A stretch of 14,445 nucleotides of DNA from CAYQDB01 sp964416195 (GTDB lineage: Bacteria > Zixibacteria > MSB-5A5 > GN15 > FEB-12), in assembly GCA_964416195.1 (NCBI GenBank), contig CAYQDB010000042.1, positions 1-14,445 on the forward strand, written 5' to 3'. A model generated the notes under the pieces. That model was not told where the DNA came from, did not search any database, and saw nothing but the letters and a program-made list of their open reading frames with translations. Positions 5,707-13,761 of the stretch are shown in pieces. The first letter of the stretch is position 1, and each line of letters opens with the position of its first letter. The translations under genes were made by a program, and so were the position numbers.

Positions 5707-8700
5707 TTATGGTGTAACCTTCCCCAGCACCCCCCGTAAATGCGGCAGCCTTTCCGTTTCAGGTAACTGCGACAGATCAAGTATGACTTGTGCCCGTCCC
5801 ACAAAAGAGAACTCCATCGGGCGGTCGGTGGCTTTGCGGAAAGCCTCAACCTCGGCCCGCGTCAGTTTTCTATCTTTCTTGTAGAACAGGTTCGCGATAC
5901 CGTCTCGGAGCGTTACTTTTTCAGTCTCCAGTACGGCGGCAGAGATTTTGACAGCAGCGGCATCAAAGAGGTTCACGGCTGATAGGGGTTGTTTGCCGAA
6001 ACGGTCGGTGACCTCGTCTCTGATAGAGTCCACTTCGTCCAGAGAATGGGCATTGGCCAGGCGGCGGTAGATGTCGACTTTCTGCTGTCGGTCCGTAACG
6101 TATCTATCGCTCAGGTGAATCTCCATGTCCAGCTCCAGCTTGGTTTCGGGCAACCGCTTGATTTCCTGTCCCTTCAACTGTGCCACAGCCTCTTCAAGAA
6201 GTCTGTTATACAGATCGAAGCCGATCTCCTCGATAAATCCGGACTGCCTCGCTCCAAGGATCGTCCCGGCGCCGCGGATTTCCAGATCGCGCATGGCCAG
6301 CGCAAACCCGGAGCCTAGGTCCGAGTGCGCCTCCAGCGCGCGCAACCGTTTGACGGCGTCGATCTTGAGACTCTTCATGGGAGGGGTAAGCAGATAGGCA
6401 TAAGCCCTCGTGGCGCTGCGACCGACGCGACCGCGTAGCTGGTACAACTGCGCCAGACCAAAGCGGTCGGCACGGCTGATGATCATCGTGTTGACAGTAG
6501 GAATGTCAAGACCTGATTCGATGATCGCCGTGCACAGCAAGACATTATAGCGCTGGGCCAGAAAGGCCAGCATTATACCTTCAAGCGACCGCTCATGCAT
6601 CTGTCCGTGCGCAACGGCGATCTCCGCCTGAGGGACTATTTTCTTTAGATAACGGTACATCGAATCTATCGTCTGCACACGGTTGTGCACGAAAAAGACT
6701 TGCCCGCCCCGGTCAATCTCGCGCAAAATGGCCGTGGCAATAATCGCCGGGTCGAATTCCACGATTTCGGTGATGATCGGCAGGCGATCCTTAGGAGAGG
6801 TGTGAATCAAGCTCATATCCCGCACGCTGATGAGGGACATTTGCAGTGTTCGCGGTATGGGTGTAGCAGACATGGCTAAAGTGTCAACAGTTGTCATGAG
6901 CTGGCGAAGTTTCTCCTTGTGCCTGACACCGAAGCGATGCTCCTCATCGACAATGAGAAGCCCAAGGTCCCTGAATGACACATCTTTGGACAGCAGCCGG
7001 TGGGTGCCTATGACCAGGTCAATTCTACCTTCTGCAAGTTCTTCAAGAATCTCTAATTGCCGCTTGCGGCTGCGGAAGCGCGAGAGCATCTCAATTTTGA
7101 CGGGAAACTCCCCCAACCTCTCGGAAAATGTGTGAAAATGCTGCTGCGCCAGAACTGTCGTTGGCACCAGGACAGCGACCTGTTTCCCCTGCTCGATGGC
7201 CTTGAATGCCGCCCGGACCGCTACTTCCGTCTTGCCGTAACCGACATCGCCGCAAATCAGCCGGTCCATCGGTTTTTCCTCAGTCATGTCATGCTTGACG
7301 TCACCGATTGCTTTGAGCTGATCGGGGGTTTCCTCATAGGTAAATGATGCCTCAAGCTGCTTCAGCCAGACAGTATCCTCACCGAAGGAGTATCCGGATT
7401 TTGTCTTCCGTTCCGCATATAGCTTGATCAGGTCGGCAGCCATATCGGCAACAGCCTTTTTGGTTTTCTTTTTGAGTTTTTCCCATCCCGAGCCACCTAA
7501 ACGGGTGAGAGTCGGAGCCGAGTCTTTCCCTGAATACTTGGACACCTGATTGAATTCCTCGATTGGGATATACAGGCGGTCATTCTCAGCATACTGTAAT
7601 AGGAGGCAATCTCGGCTGCGCTTATCTACCTCGATGGTTTTCAGGCCAAGAAAGCGGGCAATCCCGTAAGCGGTATGTACAACGTAGTCGCTCTTGGTGA
7701 GGTTGGAGTAATCTGAAATTGCGACGCCTTCTTTGAATCTTTTTCTGCGTAGGCGCCGATGATGGCGGCCAAAAATCTCGTGGTCGGTCAGGATTGCAAA
7801 CCCGCCCTGCCGACAGACGAATCCCCCTTTGAGATCAGCCATCTCGATGACGGGTCTGCTCTCAATACCGACTCTTTCGCAGATGAGTTCATCGAGCCGT
7901 GCAGCCTGGCCCTCGGTGTCGGTGGCAATGAAGTAATCGATCCCCGTGGAGTCATATTCGTCAGTGGCCTGGGTGAGAAGGTCCAGCCTGGAACCAAAAG
8001 CCGGATGGGGCCCGCAGGCAAAATCAATGATCCCTTTGCTTCCACCTCGGAATGGGACTCTGTCGATTCTCCTGTAACGGTCGATTACATCGAATACTTT
8101 CTCAGGAGAGTGGTAGTACTTGTCGGGAGTGGGAAGACTGATAAGACGTTGTTTCAATCGTTCTTGGAGAGCTTTGGCCTCACCGAGAATGGAATCGGCT
8201 TCAGCCCTGAGGGACCCTTGCCCCTCCAAAAAGATGACTCCGTCAGGGGGGAAATAATCCAGCAAAAAGCCCTGTTCCATGCCAAAAAGAACCGACAGCC
8301 ATTCCAACCCGGGAAGGTCCGGGTCATTCAGGTAACGGGACCTGATATAGTCGGCGTCGTCTTCAGGTAAGGTGCTCAGGTATTGTTCCAGTGTTTCCTG
8401 GGTGATCGGCACCTCGCGTTTCGGCAGCAGAGGGACGGCGTTTACTTTCTTTGTTGTCCGCTGGGTGGAGACATCAAATTCACGAATGGTGTCCACCTCG
8501 TCACCGAAGAACTCGACACGCATGGGAGCCTTGGAGCCGGGCGAAAAGAAATCCACCAGACCGCCGCGCAAGGCGAAATCGCCAACCTCCTCCACGACCG
8601 GCACGCGCCGGAATCCGAGCCTGACAAGGCGATCAATCAGATCATCGAGATCGGCTTCTTCTCCCCGCTTCAGGTCAATCCGCCCCGCCTGCAGATAACT

Positions 8701-9141
8701 ACGGGCGATAGTCGGCTCAAGCACGGCACGAATTGGACAGACGATCACCGCGAGAGAGTTGTCGGTAAGGTTGGCCAGTGTCGAGATTCGTCGCCCCATG
8801 ATTTCGCCGACCGGGGCTTTGAAGTCGTAGGGTAATATCTGCCGGGCCGGAAAATGCCCCACGGAAGCTTCGCCCATCAGGAATGTCAGGTCGTCAAAGA
8901 GGTCGCTGGCCTTGTCCGGGCTTTCACTGACAACCAGCACGGGAACATTCAGTTTTTCGGCGATGGCTTTGATGAGGAACGCTTCCGATGAACCGGACAG
9001 GCCGGTAATTGTCAATGGCTCTCCTGGGGCAGTTTTCAGAGCGCTGCAAACATTGTGGAGAGGCAGGTAGTTATCCCAGCGCTTCAGGATCAAGCCCAGC
9101 TTTGAGGATACTGTGGGCGGCGTAGTCACCTTTGTTTGCAT
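5707..9141 (-). CDS. mfd: Transcription-repair coupling factor Mfd
   Basis: Mfd is an ATP-driven translocase that removes RNA polymerase stalled at DNA lesions and recruits UvrA, coupling transcription to nucleotide excision repair. The reading frame is full length (1144 aa from the ATG, near E. coli's 1148). Numbered from the TTG six codons upstream, it has a UvrB-like N-terminal module (about 20-250), the RNA-polymerase interaction domain opening with SDYVVHTAYGIARFLGL (490-506), Walker A GDVGYGKTE (637-645), DEEH (738-741), SATPIPR (764-770), QLRGRVGR (907-914), the GAGTILGARQSGF hook region (963-975) and a C-terminal autoinhibitory domain. The ATG at 9141 is preferred because GGAAGA lies 10 nt upstream; the TTG at 9159 is the alternative. 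It lies downstream of the GH57 gene across a 366-nt gap and may have its own promoter. Confidence 0.97.
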   Translation of the reverse strand: MQTKVTTPPTVSSKLGLILKRWDNYLPLHNVCSALKTAPGEPLTITGLSGSSEAFLIKAIAEKLNVPVLVVSESPDKASDLFDDLTFLMGEASVGHFPARQILPYDFKAPVGEIMGRRISTLANLTDNSLAVIVCPIRAVLEPTIARSYLQAGRIDLKRGEEADLDDLIDRLVRLGFRRVPVVEEVGDFALRGGLVDFFSPGSKAPMRVEFFGDEVDTIREFDVSTQRTTKKVNAVPLLPKREVPITQETLEQYLSTLPEDDADYIRSRYLNDPDLPGLEWLSVLFGMEQGFLLDYFPPDGVIFLEGQGSLRAEADSILGEAKALQERLKQRLISLPTPDKYYHSPEKVFDVIDRYRRIDRVPFRGGSKGIIDFACGPHPAFGSRLDLLTQATDEYDSTGIDYFIATDTEGQAARLDELICERVGIESRPVIEMADLKGGFVCRQGGFAILTDHEIFGRHHRRLRRKRFKEGVAISDYSNLTKSDYVVHTAYGIARFLGLKTIEVDKRSRDCLLLQYAENDRLYIPIEEFNQVSKYSGKDSAPTLTRLGGSGWEKLKKKTKKAVADMAADLIKLYAERKTKSGYSFGEDTVWLKQLEASFTYEETPDQLKAIGDVKHDMTEEKPMDRLICGDVGYGKTEVAVRAAFKAIEQGKQVAVLVPTTVLAQQHFHTFSERLGEFPVKIEMLSRFRSRKRQLEILEELAEGRIDLVIGTHRLLSKDVSFRDLGLLIVDEEHRFGVRHKEKLRQLMTTVDTLAMSATPIPRTLQMSLISVRDMSLIHTSPKDRLPIITEIVEFDPAIIATAILREIDRGGQVFFVHNRVQTIDSMYRYLKKIVPQAEIAVAHGQMHERSLEGIMLAFLAQRYNVLLCTAIIESGLDIPTVNTMIISRADRFGLAQLYQLRGRVGRSATRAYAYLLTPPMKSLKIDAVKRLRALEAHSDLGSGFALAMRDLEIRGAGTILGARQSGFIEEIGFDLYNRLLEEAVAQLKGQEIKRLPETKLELDMEIHLSDRYVTDRQQKVDIYRRLANAHSLDEVDSIRDEVTDRFGKQPLSAVNLFDAAAVKISAAVLETEKVTLRDGIANLFYKKDRKLTRAEVEAFRKATDRPMEFSFVGRAQVILDLSQLPETERLPHLRGVLGKVTP

Positions 9142-9181
9142 ATTGACCGATTCTTCCAATACATTCGATCCAACACGAAAG

Positions 9182-9204
9182 CCCCGGCTGCTTGAGCACC
9201 GGGG
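9182..9204 (-). terminator. GC-rich hairpin upstream of mfd
   Basis: CCCCGG (9182-9187) pairs with CCGGGG (9199-9204) and TGCT with AGCA inside it, leaving one bulged base and a 2-nt loop. Read on the minus strand it is followed by CTTTCG, so it could be a weak intrinsic terminator or attenuator about 40 nt before the mfd start. The T-run is short, so a function as an mfd leader element is equally possible. Confidence 0.4.
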
Positions 9205-9268
9205 TATGACCTGACATGATTAACCGCAATATATACTATCTCAATCAGCTAAACGCCAGCTTTTTCAA

Positions 9269-9391
9269 TCACATTGGCAGAGTTTGGGCGGTTGTGGCAA
9301 CCGAAGGGCAAAATCCGTTGGGAGCCGCCACAGGGCACTCGCTCATCAGGTCTTGTCCGCAAAAGACGGATGTAACCTGACGGGTTGTCAT
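9269..9391 (-). CDS. Possible 40-aa small protein with three cysteines
   Basis: An intact frame of 40 codons runs from ATG (9389-9391) to TGA (9269-9271) in the gap between the GH57 gene and mfd. The product starts MTTRQVTSVF and contains cysteines at 11, 19 and 28 in SVFCGQDLM, MSECPVAAP and NGFCPSVATT, ending TAQTLPM. There is no clear SD; an internal ATG (residue 16) is another possible start. The same DNA has foldback potential on either strand: ACCTGA (9375-9380) with TCAGGT (9346-9351), CGGA (9367-9370) with TCCG (9356-9359), and TGTGGC with GCCACA. A structured RNA or repeat is therefore the main alternative. I do not recognise a family. Only conservation in related genomes could decide. 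Confidence 0.3.
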   Translation of the reverse strand: MTTRQVTSVFCGQDLMSECPVAAPNGFCPSVATTAQTLPM

Positions 9392-9421
9392 GTTATTTTC
9401 TAATTGTGACATAACAAATCG

Positions 9422-9474
9422 GGCAGGAGTCCCTGACCCCTGCCTATTTTCGGCAGGTCTCTCCGAGACCTGCC
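9422..9474. repeat. Tandem pair of related hairpins downstream of the GH57 gene
   Basis: Hairpin 1 (9422-9444) has arms GGCAGGAGTC and GACCCCTGCC with one mismatch and a CCT loop. Hairpin 2 (9452-9474) has a perfect 10-bp stem, GGCAGGTCTC with GAGACCTGCC, and a TCC loop. They share the GGCAGG/CCTGCC ends and lie 7 nt apart. Neither is followed by a T-run on the minus strand, so they look more like a REP-type pair or an mRNA 3'-end stabiliser than a classical terminator. Confidence 0.6.
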
Positions 9475-9507
9475 CTGCTAGAACGTAGTAGGTCGACCCG
9501 ACTTGCT

Positions 9508-11682
9508 CTATGGCGAAGTTACCGCCGATTGCCTGGAAATGCCATTGCTGACTGTCTTGATTGCCCCGGCATGAAATGAGAAGTTTATCACCGAGGCCTT
9601 GTCGGACAGTTCCAGGCGATACAGGTTCACCAAAGTGGTTCCCTGGTACACTTTTTCGAACCCACCTTCTGAGAGGGAAACAGTATAGATAGGCGAGTGC
9701 CAGATTTCACACGGCCTGTCTGATACCAAAGCTACGGCGAGATTGCGATATTGGTCCATGACGGCATAAGAACTGGCGTGGCCGTATTGTCCGAAAGAAT
9801 CAAGGAAAGAGTTTTCGTTGCGGTGATTATCAACCAGTATGAATCTGTCCTCAGCGTGACCAGCTTGGAAATTGAAGTTGTTTTCAAGGGCGAAACTGGC
9901 TCGAACACGATGGCTTTGTAGAGCTCTGATCTCGTACCTGATCTTGATGACCTCGGCACCTGGCTCAAACCGGAACTGTTTGACAACCCGCACCGGGACC
10001 ACACCTTCGGGCCGCCATAGGTGACCCTCACGCACCAGAGTAACTTGTCTGTCATCAGCTGTGATCTCATACGTAAACAGCTCCAGGATAAAATCCCCTT
10101 CCTCGCCGTACTTGCCGGAGCGGAAACGTTCAAAGTCGACATCGCCGGTGAAAAAGTGATCGACAAAGCAACGTTTGAGGTACCAATCTTCTACCAGGAA
10201 GTCCTTTAGGCCTTCTTCCTTGGCAAGCACCAGGTCATGAATCGAGGTGGTTTTTGTTGAAGCGCCGGGCCTGATAGCGCGATCAAGTTTCAGGTGATAC
10301 CCTTCCTTTCGGCGGGTAAGTGTGTCCGTAACATCGAAGTTATGCTTGTTCAACGCCAGGTGCACCAGGCTTCCTCCCCGCCGTGGTTTGAAAACGGCGG
10401 TGAACATATCTCCGGAGCAAACGATTTCATTGTGTCCATCGGCATCGTAATCCTTCGCACAGATGTCAATCCCCGGTCGATCTAAGAGGCGATCGAGCAG
10501 AGCGTCGGCTTCAATCAAGCTGGCATAGACGGCCTGACGTATGTGGGGAAGGTACAGGCCGCCAAATACACCATGCCAATAAGGGCAGTTACATTGCCCG
10601 GCGTAGAGCCTGTCACGGGCAGCCTCAGCCTCGTGATGCTGTTCGGGGTATTTCTCTTCGTACTCCGCCAGTTTGTCCGACACCGACAGCATTTTCTTAT
10701 GCATCAAATTCGCTTCTTCATACTTTGTAAGAAATCCCCGCCAGTGCCCACCGCGAACAAACCGGCCAAATCTCTCCCACTGCTCCTGCTCCTCCAACCA
10801 GAGTTCGAAGTTTTCGTACTCCAGGAAGGCGGTGGGTGGAAGCGCCCAGTGCAGCATTTCGGCATAGGAGGCTGACGGCAAATAGGCGCGGCCAGCTGGC
10901 TCAGCTCCGGCTGCCTCACGTAAAGGAACAACCTCCAACCAGTCAGAGTTCTTCTCTATGGCATCGAAAAGACGTTCCAACCACTTGTCCTCGTAGCAAT
11001 GCTTGTACGTTTGGGGCCAGCTCCCGAACTTCTCGCCATCGTCGGCATACACAGCCAGGCCGGAGGGATTTCGCTCAGCCTGGGCTTTCAGTTCATTTAT
11101 GACTTCCTCAATGGTGCCAAATGGGATCAGGTAGCGCAGTCTTTTCTGTATGGGCAGGAGAATGACCCGAAATCCTTCATGCTCAGTTACAAATGGCCCT
11201 GTGAGTTGATCATGCTCCAAACCAGCGTAAACGAAGTGAGTGTCGTCGACAGGGAGGTACTTCACACCGGCTATTGCCAATGCGCGCGGCAGATGGGGCT
11301 CCCAGATCCGCTCAGTTAGCCAGAGACCCTCCGGCTTGACCTCAAAGTGTTCTCCAATATACCGATTGAGCATGGTGATCTGGCCCTGTACATCGCGTTC
11401 AGGGATAGAGGTCAGGATAGGCTCGTAGAAGCCGCCAGTCATCAATTCCACCTGGCCCCGGTCGACCATCCTGCCAACCAGCTCGAAGTAATCCGAATGG
11501 GTTTCCTCCTGCCACCGCCAGAGAATCCCGGACTGGTGCAGCGAGATTGATATGTTAGGAAACCTCTGAAGCAGCTTTAGGAACGGCCGGTATGCCTTCT
11601 GATACGCTTCCTCGAAAATGGCCTGAAAATTTCCCACCGGCTGGTGGTTGTGCAAACCGAAAGCCAGTCTGAACTTTGCCAT
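9508..11682 (-). CDS. GH57 4-alpha-glucanotransferase (amylomaltase-type, with DUF1925/DUF1926-like regions)
   Basis: Such enzymes cut alpha-1,4-glucans and transfer the released chain to another glucan, in maltodextrin or glycogen turnover, usually in the cytoplasm; no signal peptide is seen. The 724-aa protein has the GH57 motifs in order: HNHQP (11-15), GGFYEPIL (83-90), GLWLTERIWEP (119-129) with nucleophile E124, YADDGEKFG (212-220) with acid/base D214, and SYAEMLHWALPP (272-283). These positions nearly coincide with E123 and D214 of the Thermococcus litoralis enzyme. Residues about 310-390 (HWRGFLTKYEEANLMHKKML) match the helical DUF1925 part, and about 410-705 the beta-rich DUF1926 part. 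The ATG follows the stop of the MCE gene by 3 nt, so translation is probably coupled. An alpha-amylase annotation is common for this family, but the architecture favours the transferase. No other glycogen gene is nearby. Confidence 0.92.
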   Translation of the reverse strand: MAKFRLAFGLHNHQPVGNFQAIFEEAYQKAYRPFLKLLQRFPNISISLHQSGILWRWQEETHSDYFELVGRMVDRGQVELMTGGFYEPILTSIPERDVQGQITMLNRYIGEHFEVKPEGLWLTERIWEPHLPRALAIAGVKYLPVDDTHFVYAGLEHDQLTGPFVTEHEGFRVILLPIQKRLRYLIPFGTIEEVINELKAQAERNPSGLAVYADDGEKFGSWPQTYKHCYEDKWLERLFDAIEKNSDWLEVVPLREAAGAEPAGRAYLPSASYAEMLHWALPPTAFLEYENFELWLEEQEQWERFGRFVRGGHWRGFLTKYEEANLMHKKMLSVSDKLAEYEEKYPEQHHEAEAARDRLYAGQCNCPYWHGVFGGLYLPHIRQAVYASLIEADALLDRLLDRPGIDICAKDYDADGHNEIVCSGDMFTAVFKPRRGGSLVHLALNKHNFDVTDTLTRRKEGYHLKLDRAIRPGASTKTTSIHDLVLAKEEGLKDFLVEDWYLKRCFVDHFFTGDVDFERFRSGKYGEEGDFILELFTYEITADDRQVTLVREGHLWRPEGVVPVRVVKQFRFEPGAEVIKIRYEIRALQSHRVRASFALENNFNFQAGHAEDRFILVDNHRNENSFLDSFGQYGHASSYAVMDQYRNLAVALVSDRPCEIWHSPIYTVSLSEGGFEKVYQGTTLVNLYRLELSDKASVINFSFHAGAIKTVSNGISRQSAVTSP

Positions 11683-11685
11683 GCT

Positions 11686-12588
11686 CTAAAATAGCTCCAC
11701 AGTCAGGTTGATATACTTGCGCGGGTTGGCACGGATATCGTTGATCAGATCGTCAATGTTGTCGGCAGTGCGTCGCAGATCGTCATACAGTCGCCGATCC
11801 TGCAATAGAAGCTGCGCTGTCCCATCCGGATTGTTCAGGGCATTGGCGAATTCCCGGGCTGATGCTGACAGGGAGTCAAGCTGGCCGATGAAACGCTCGA
11901 GGTTGGACGTCGCCCGGTCAATGCGCTGGACTGACGAATCGACAGCCCGCGAGTTTTCTGTTATCACCCTCCGCAATTCCTTCGAAACTCTAAAGAAATT
12001 GTCGGCGGTTTCATCAAGTTTATTTTCGTTACGGGAAAGGTAGTCAGCCAGGGAGGATGACACCTGCTGGAGGTTATCCACGGTATTATTGAACTTCTTG
12101 AGAGACGAGTCGGAGCCGACGGTCCGTTTGAACGAGACAACAAGATTGCGCAGTTCTGTGATCATCTCTCCTAGGAGTCCCATAACCTCCGGGAGGCCGG
12201 TGTCATACAGGCCTTCGGGCACCTGTGCCGGATCGAATGGCAGGCTGTCTTTGCCCGGCGAAACGGCGATAAATCGCTCGCCCATCACACCCATGTTCTT
12301 GATGGCAAACTGAGCATCCCGTTTCAGAATGACATCCCGGTAGATGAGCAACTCAACATTCACTCCCCCCTCGGTCAGTGTCAGTCGGTTTACCTTTCCT
12401 CTATGTACGCCGGAAACCGTAACCATGTCACCCACAGCAAGTGTACCCACATCGTCGAAGCGTACCCTCACTAACTGCGAGTTCCTTTCCAGCTTGTATC
12501 CCTGTAACCAGTACAGGGATCCGAAAAGGATCAGCAGGCCCATTAAGATAATGACCCCGACCCGAAATTCTATATTAGTTGAAGCCAT
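11686..12588 (-). CDS. MlaD-like MCE-family protein
   Basis: MCE proteins form periplasmic lipid-transfer rings attached to an ABC transporter that moves phospholipids between the inner and outer membranes. The 300-aa product has one N-terminal membrane helix (about 9-28), an MCE domain (about 36-115, with VGTLAVGDMVTVSGVHRGKV and NMGVMGERFIAV), and a long helical, coiled-coil-like tail (about 135-285). The tail ends in DLINDIRANPRKYINLTV, a common ending of lone MlaD proteins. It starts 63 nt after the rsgA stop with only a weak GAAGAA upstream. Genes for the usual partners (MlaE permease, MlaF ATPase) are not in the window; they would have to be elsewhere. Family call firm; lipid substrate unknown. 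Confidence 0.92.
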   Translation of the reverse strand: MASTNIEFRVGVIILMGLLILFGSLYWLQGYKLERNSQLVRVRFDDVGTLAVGDMVTVSGVHRGKVNRLTLTEGGVNVELLIYRDVILKRDAQFAIKNMGVMGERFIAVSPGKDSLPFDPAQVPEGLYDTGLPEVMGLLGEMITELRNLVVSFKRTVGSDSSLKKFNNTVDNLQQVSSSLADYLSRNENKLDETADNFFRVSKELRRVITENSRAVDSSVQRIDRATSNLERFIGQLDSLSASAREFANALNNPDGTAQLLLQDRRLYDDLRRTADNIDDLINDIRANPRKYINLTVELF

Positions 12589-12651
12589 ATTGTCTATTCT
12601 TCTATCGGTAAATTACACCGGTCGTTTGAATCATCCAGAGAAATAACGCCG

Positions 12652-13557
12652 TTAAAGAGAGTCCGCAATGGAAACATAGTTGTCGTACCGGAACCGGCGG
12701 ATATCACCTCTCTCGACCGCCGCCTTGACTTCGCAGTCAGGTTCGTGAATGTGAGTGCACGGTTGAAAGCGGCAGGCCTTTTCGTGAGCTTCAAACTCCG
12801 GATAGTAGTACGGCAGCGCCTCCTTTTCTACCTCCCACAGGCCCACGACCTTCAAACCGGGTGAATCTACAACAAAGCCGCCTGTCGGCAGTTCAAACAG
12901 CTCGATACTCGCAGTTGCGTGCTTGCCCCGGTTGCTGTAGGCAGAGATTTCGCGTGTTTTCAGATTCAGACCGGGGATCAATGTGTTGACCAGGGTTGAT
13001 TTTCCAACTCCGGAATGACCTGCGAAGAGCGTCCGATGGGCATCAAGGTGCGGTTTCTGGTCATCCACTCCCTCGCCGGTTAGGGCGGACAAAACAAACA
13101 CCCCAGCGGAGACTGCACGATAGGTAGCGACTATCTCTTCAAAACCGTCTGGAGGGCCCAAATCGATCTTGTTGAAAATAATAACCGGTGCCATGCCGCC
13201 AATCCGAGCCGCAATCAGAAAGCGATCAATCAGCCCCGTTTTCAGGGGCGGTGACTTGACAGAAACCACGATAGCCAGACGGTCCAGATTGGCAGCCAGC
13301 ACCTGCTTTTGATCCTTAGCGCCGACCATCGGCCGCACGAATGAGGTGCGCCTTTCGAGAACCTTCTCGATCGCGCCACTCTCCGGGTCGCTACACGAAA
13401 ACAAAACATCATCTCCTACGGCTACGGGAGTAGTGGCATCCGTCTCAAACTTGATCTTCTTGCGGACTTCACATAGAAGTCGGTCTCCCTTCGCAGCCCG
13501 GACCACGAAAAGACGGCCTCTGGTTGCAACTACTATACCTTGTTCATGCTTTGCCAT
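12652..13557 (-). CDS. rsgA: Small ribosomal subunit biogenesis GTPase RsgA
   Basis: RsgA (YjeQ/YloQ) is a circularly permuted GTPase that checks late maturation of the 30S subunit and releases RbfA. The order of motifs shows the permutation. Numbered from the upstream TTG, an OB-fold region (about 8-80) is followed by NKID (131-134, G4), SALTGEG (159-165, G5), the P-loop GHSGVGKST (182-190) and DSPG (233-236, G3). A zinc site with C264, C269, H271 and C277 closes the protein. The ATG at 13557 gives 301 aa; a TTG at 13563 is in frame. Neither has a SD, and both lie at a hairpin that encloses the start region. It heads a probable minus-strand unit with the MCE and GH57 genes. Confidence 0.95.
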   Translation of the reverse strand: MAKHEQGIVVATRGRLFVVRAAKGDRLLCEVRKKIKFETDATTPVAVGDDVLFSCSDPESGAIEKVLERRTSFVRPMVGAKDQKQVLAANLDRLAIVVSVKSPPLKTGLIDRFLIAARIGGMAPVIIFNKIDLGPPDGFEEIVATYRAVSAGVFVLSALTGEGVDDQKPHLDAHRTLFAGHSGVGKSTLVNTLIPGLNLKTREISAYSNRGKHATASIELFELPTGGFVVDSPGLKVVGLWEVEKEALPYYYPEFEAHEKACRFQPCTHIHEPDCEVKAAVERGDIRRFRYDNYVSIADSL

Positions 13558-13609
13558 TGCCAATGAACAAGATAGGCGATATTCACGATCCTATCAAGCG
13601 CAATCGTGA
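13539..13609 (-). promoter_or_regulatory. rsgA leader: predicted H-type pseudoknot plus start-codon hairpin
   Basis: Read on the minus strand, TCACGAT (13609-13603) is complementary to ATCGTGA (13589-13583), and GATAGG (13595-13590) in its loop is complementary to CCTATC (13576-13571). The order of arms is that of an H-type pseudoknot: stems of 7 and 6 bp, loops of 7, 0 and 6 nt. It is followed directly by CTTGTTCAT (13571-13563) paired with ATGAACAAG (13547-13539), a perfect 9-bp stem with the rsgA ATG in its 15-nt loop; one base is shared with the pseudoknot. All pairings are exact Watson-Crick. Formation and role in translation control are inferred. Confidence 0.5.
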
Positions 13610-13626
13610 TTCGAAAGAGCTGTACA

Positions 13627-13656
13627 AATATAGCGGATTTCTTAACATGGAGCCAA
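13627..13656 (-). promoter_or_regulatory. Sigma70-like promoter for rsgA
   Basis: On the minus strand TTGGCT (13651-13656) and TATATT (13627-13632) are 18 nt apart. Transcription would begin near 13620, so the leader fold described at 13539-13609 would lie almost entirely within the 5' UTR and first codons. This is a motif match only. Confidence 0.4.
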
Positions 13657-13705
13657 GGCAGACCGGACGTTTTGTGTACCTGACAGCAAAAAGGAACCCA
13701 GGGTT

Positions 13706-13753
13706 GTAGGTTGGGTTACGCAGGCCCGCCTAAGGCGGGGCAGGAAACCCGAC
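13706..13753 (+). repeat. Palindromic dispersed repeat, copy 2
   Basis: This 48-bp element starts GTAGGTTGGGTT and ends GAAACCCGAC, with a CCCGCC-TA-AGGCGGG hairpin core. It matches the element at 4541-4586 in the opposite orientation. It lies between the 3' end of the aldo/keto reductase gene and the rsgA promoter, where its foldback could also act as a terminator. A shorter sequence made of joined ends, GTAGGTCGACCCGAC, occurs at 9488-9502. Confidence 0.7.
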
Positions 13754-13761
13754 ATTCACCG

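Noticed and set aside
7759..8370. 203-codon plus-strand open frame opposite mfd
   Set aside because: It is a shadow of the mfd reading frame; the minus strand codes for conserved Mfd sequence throughout.
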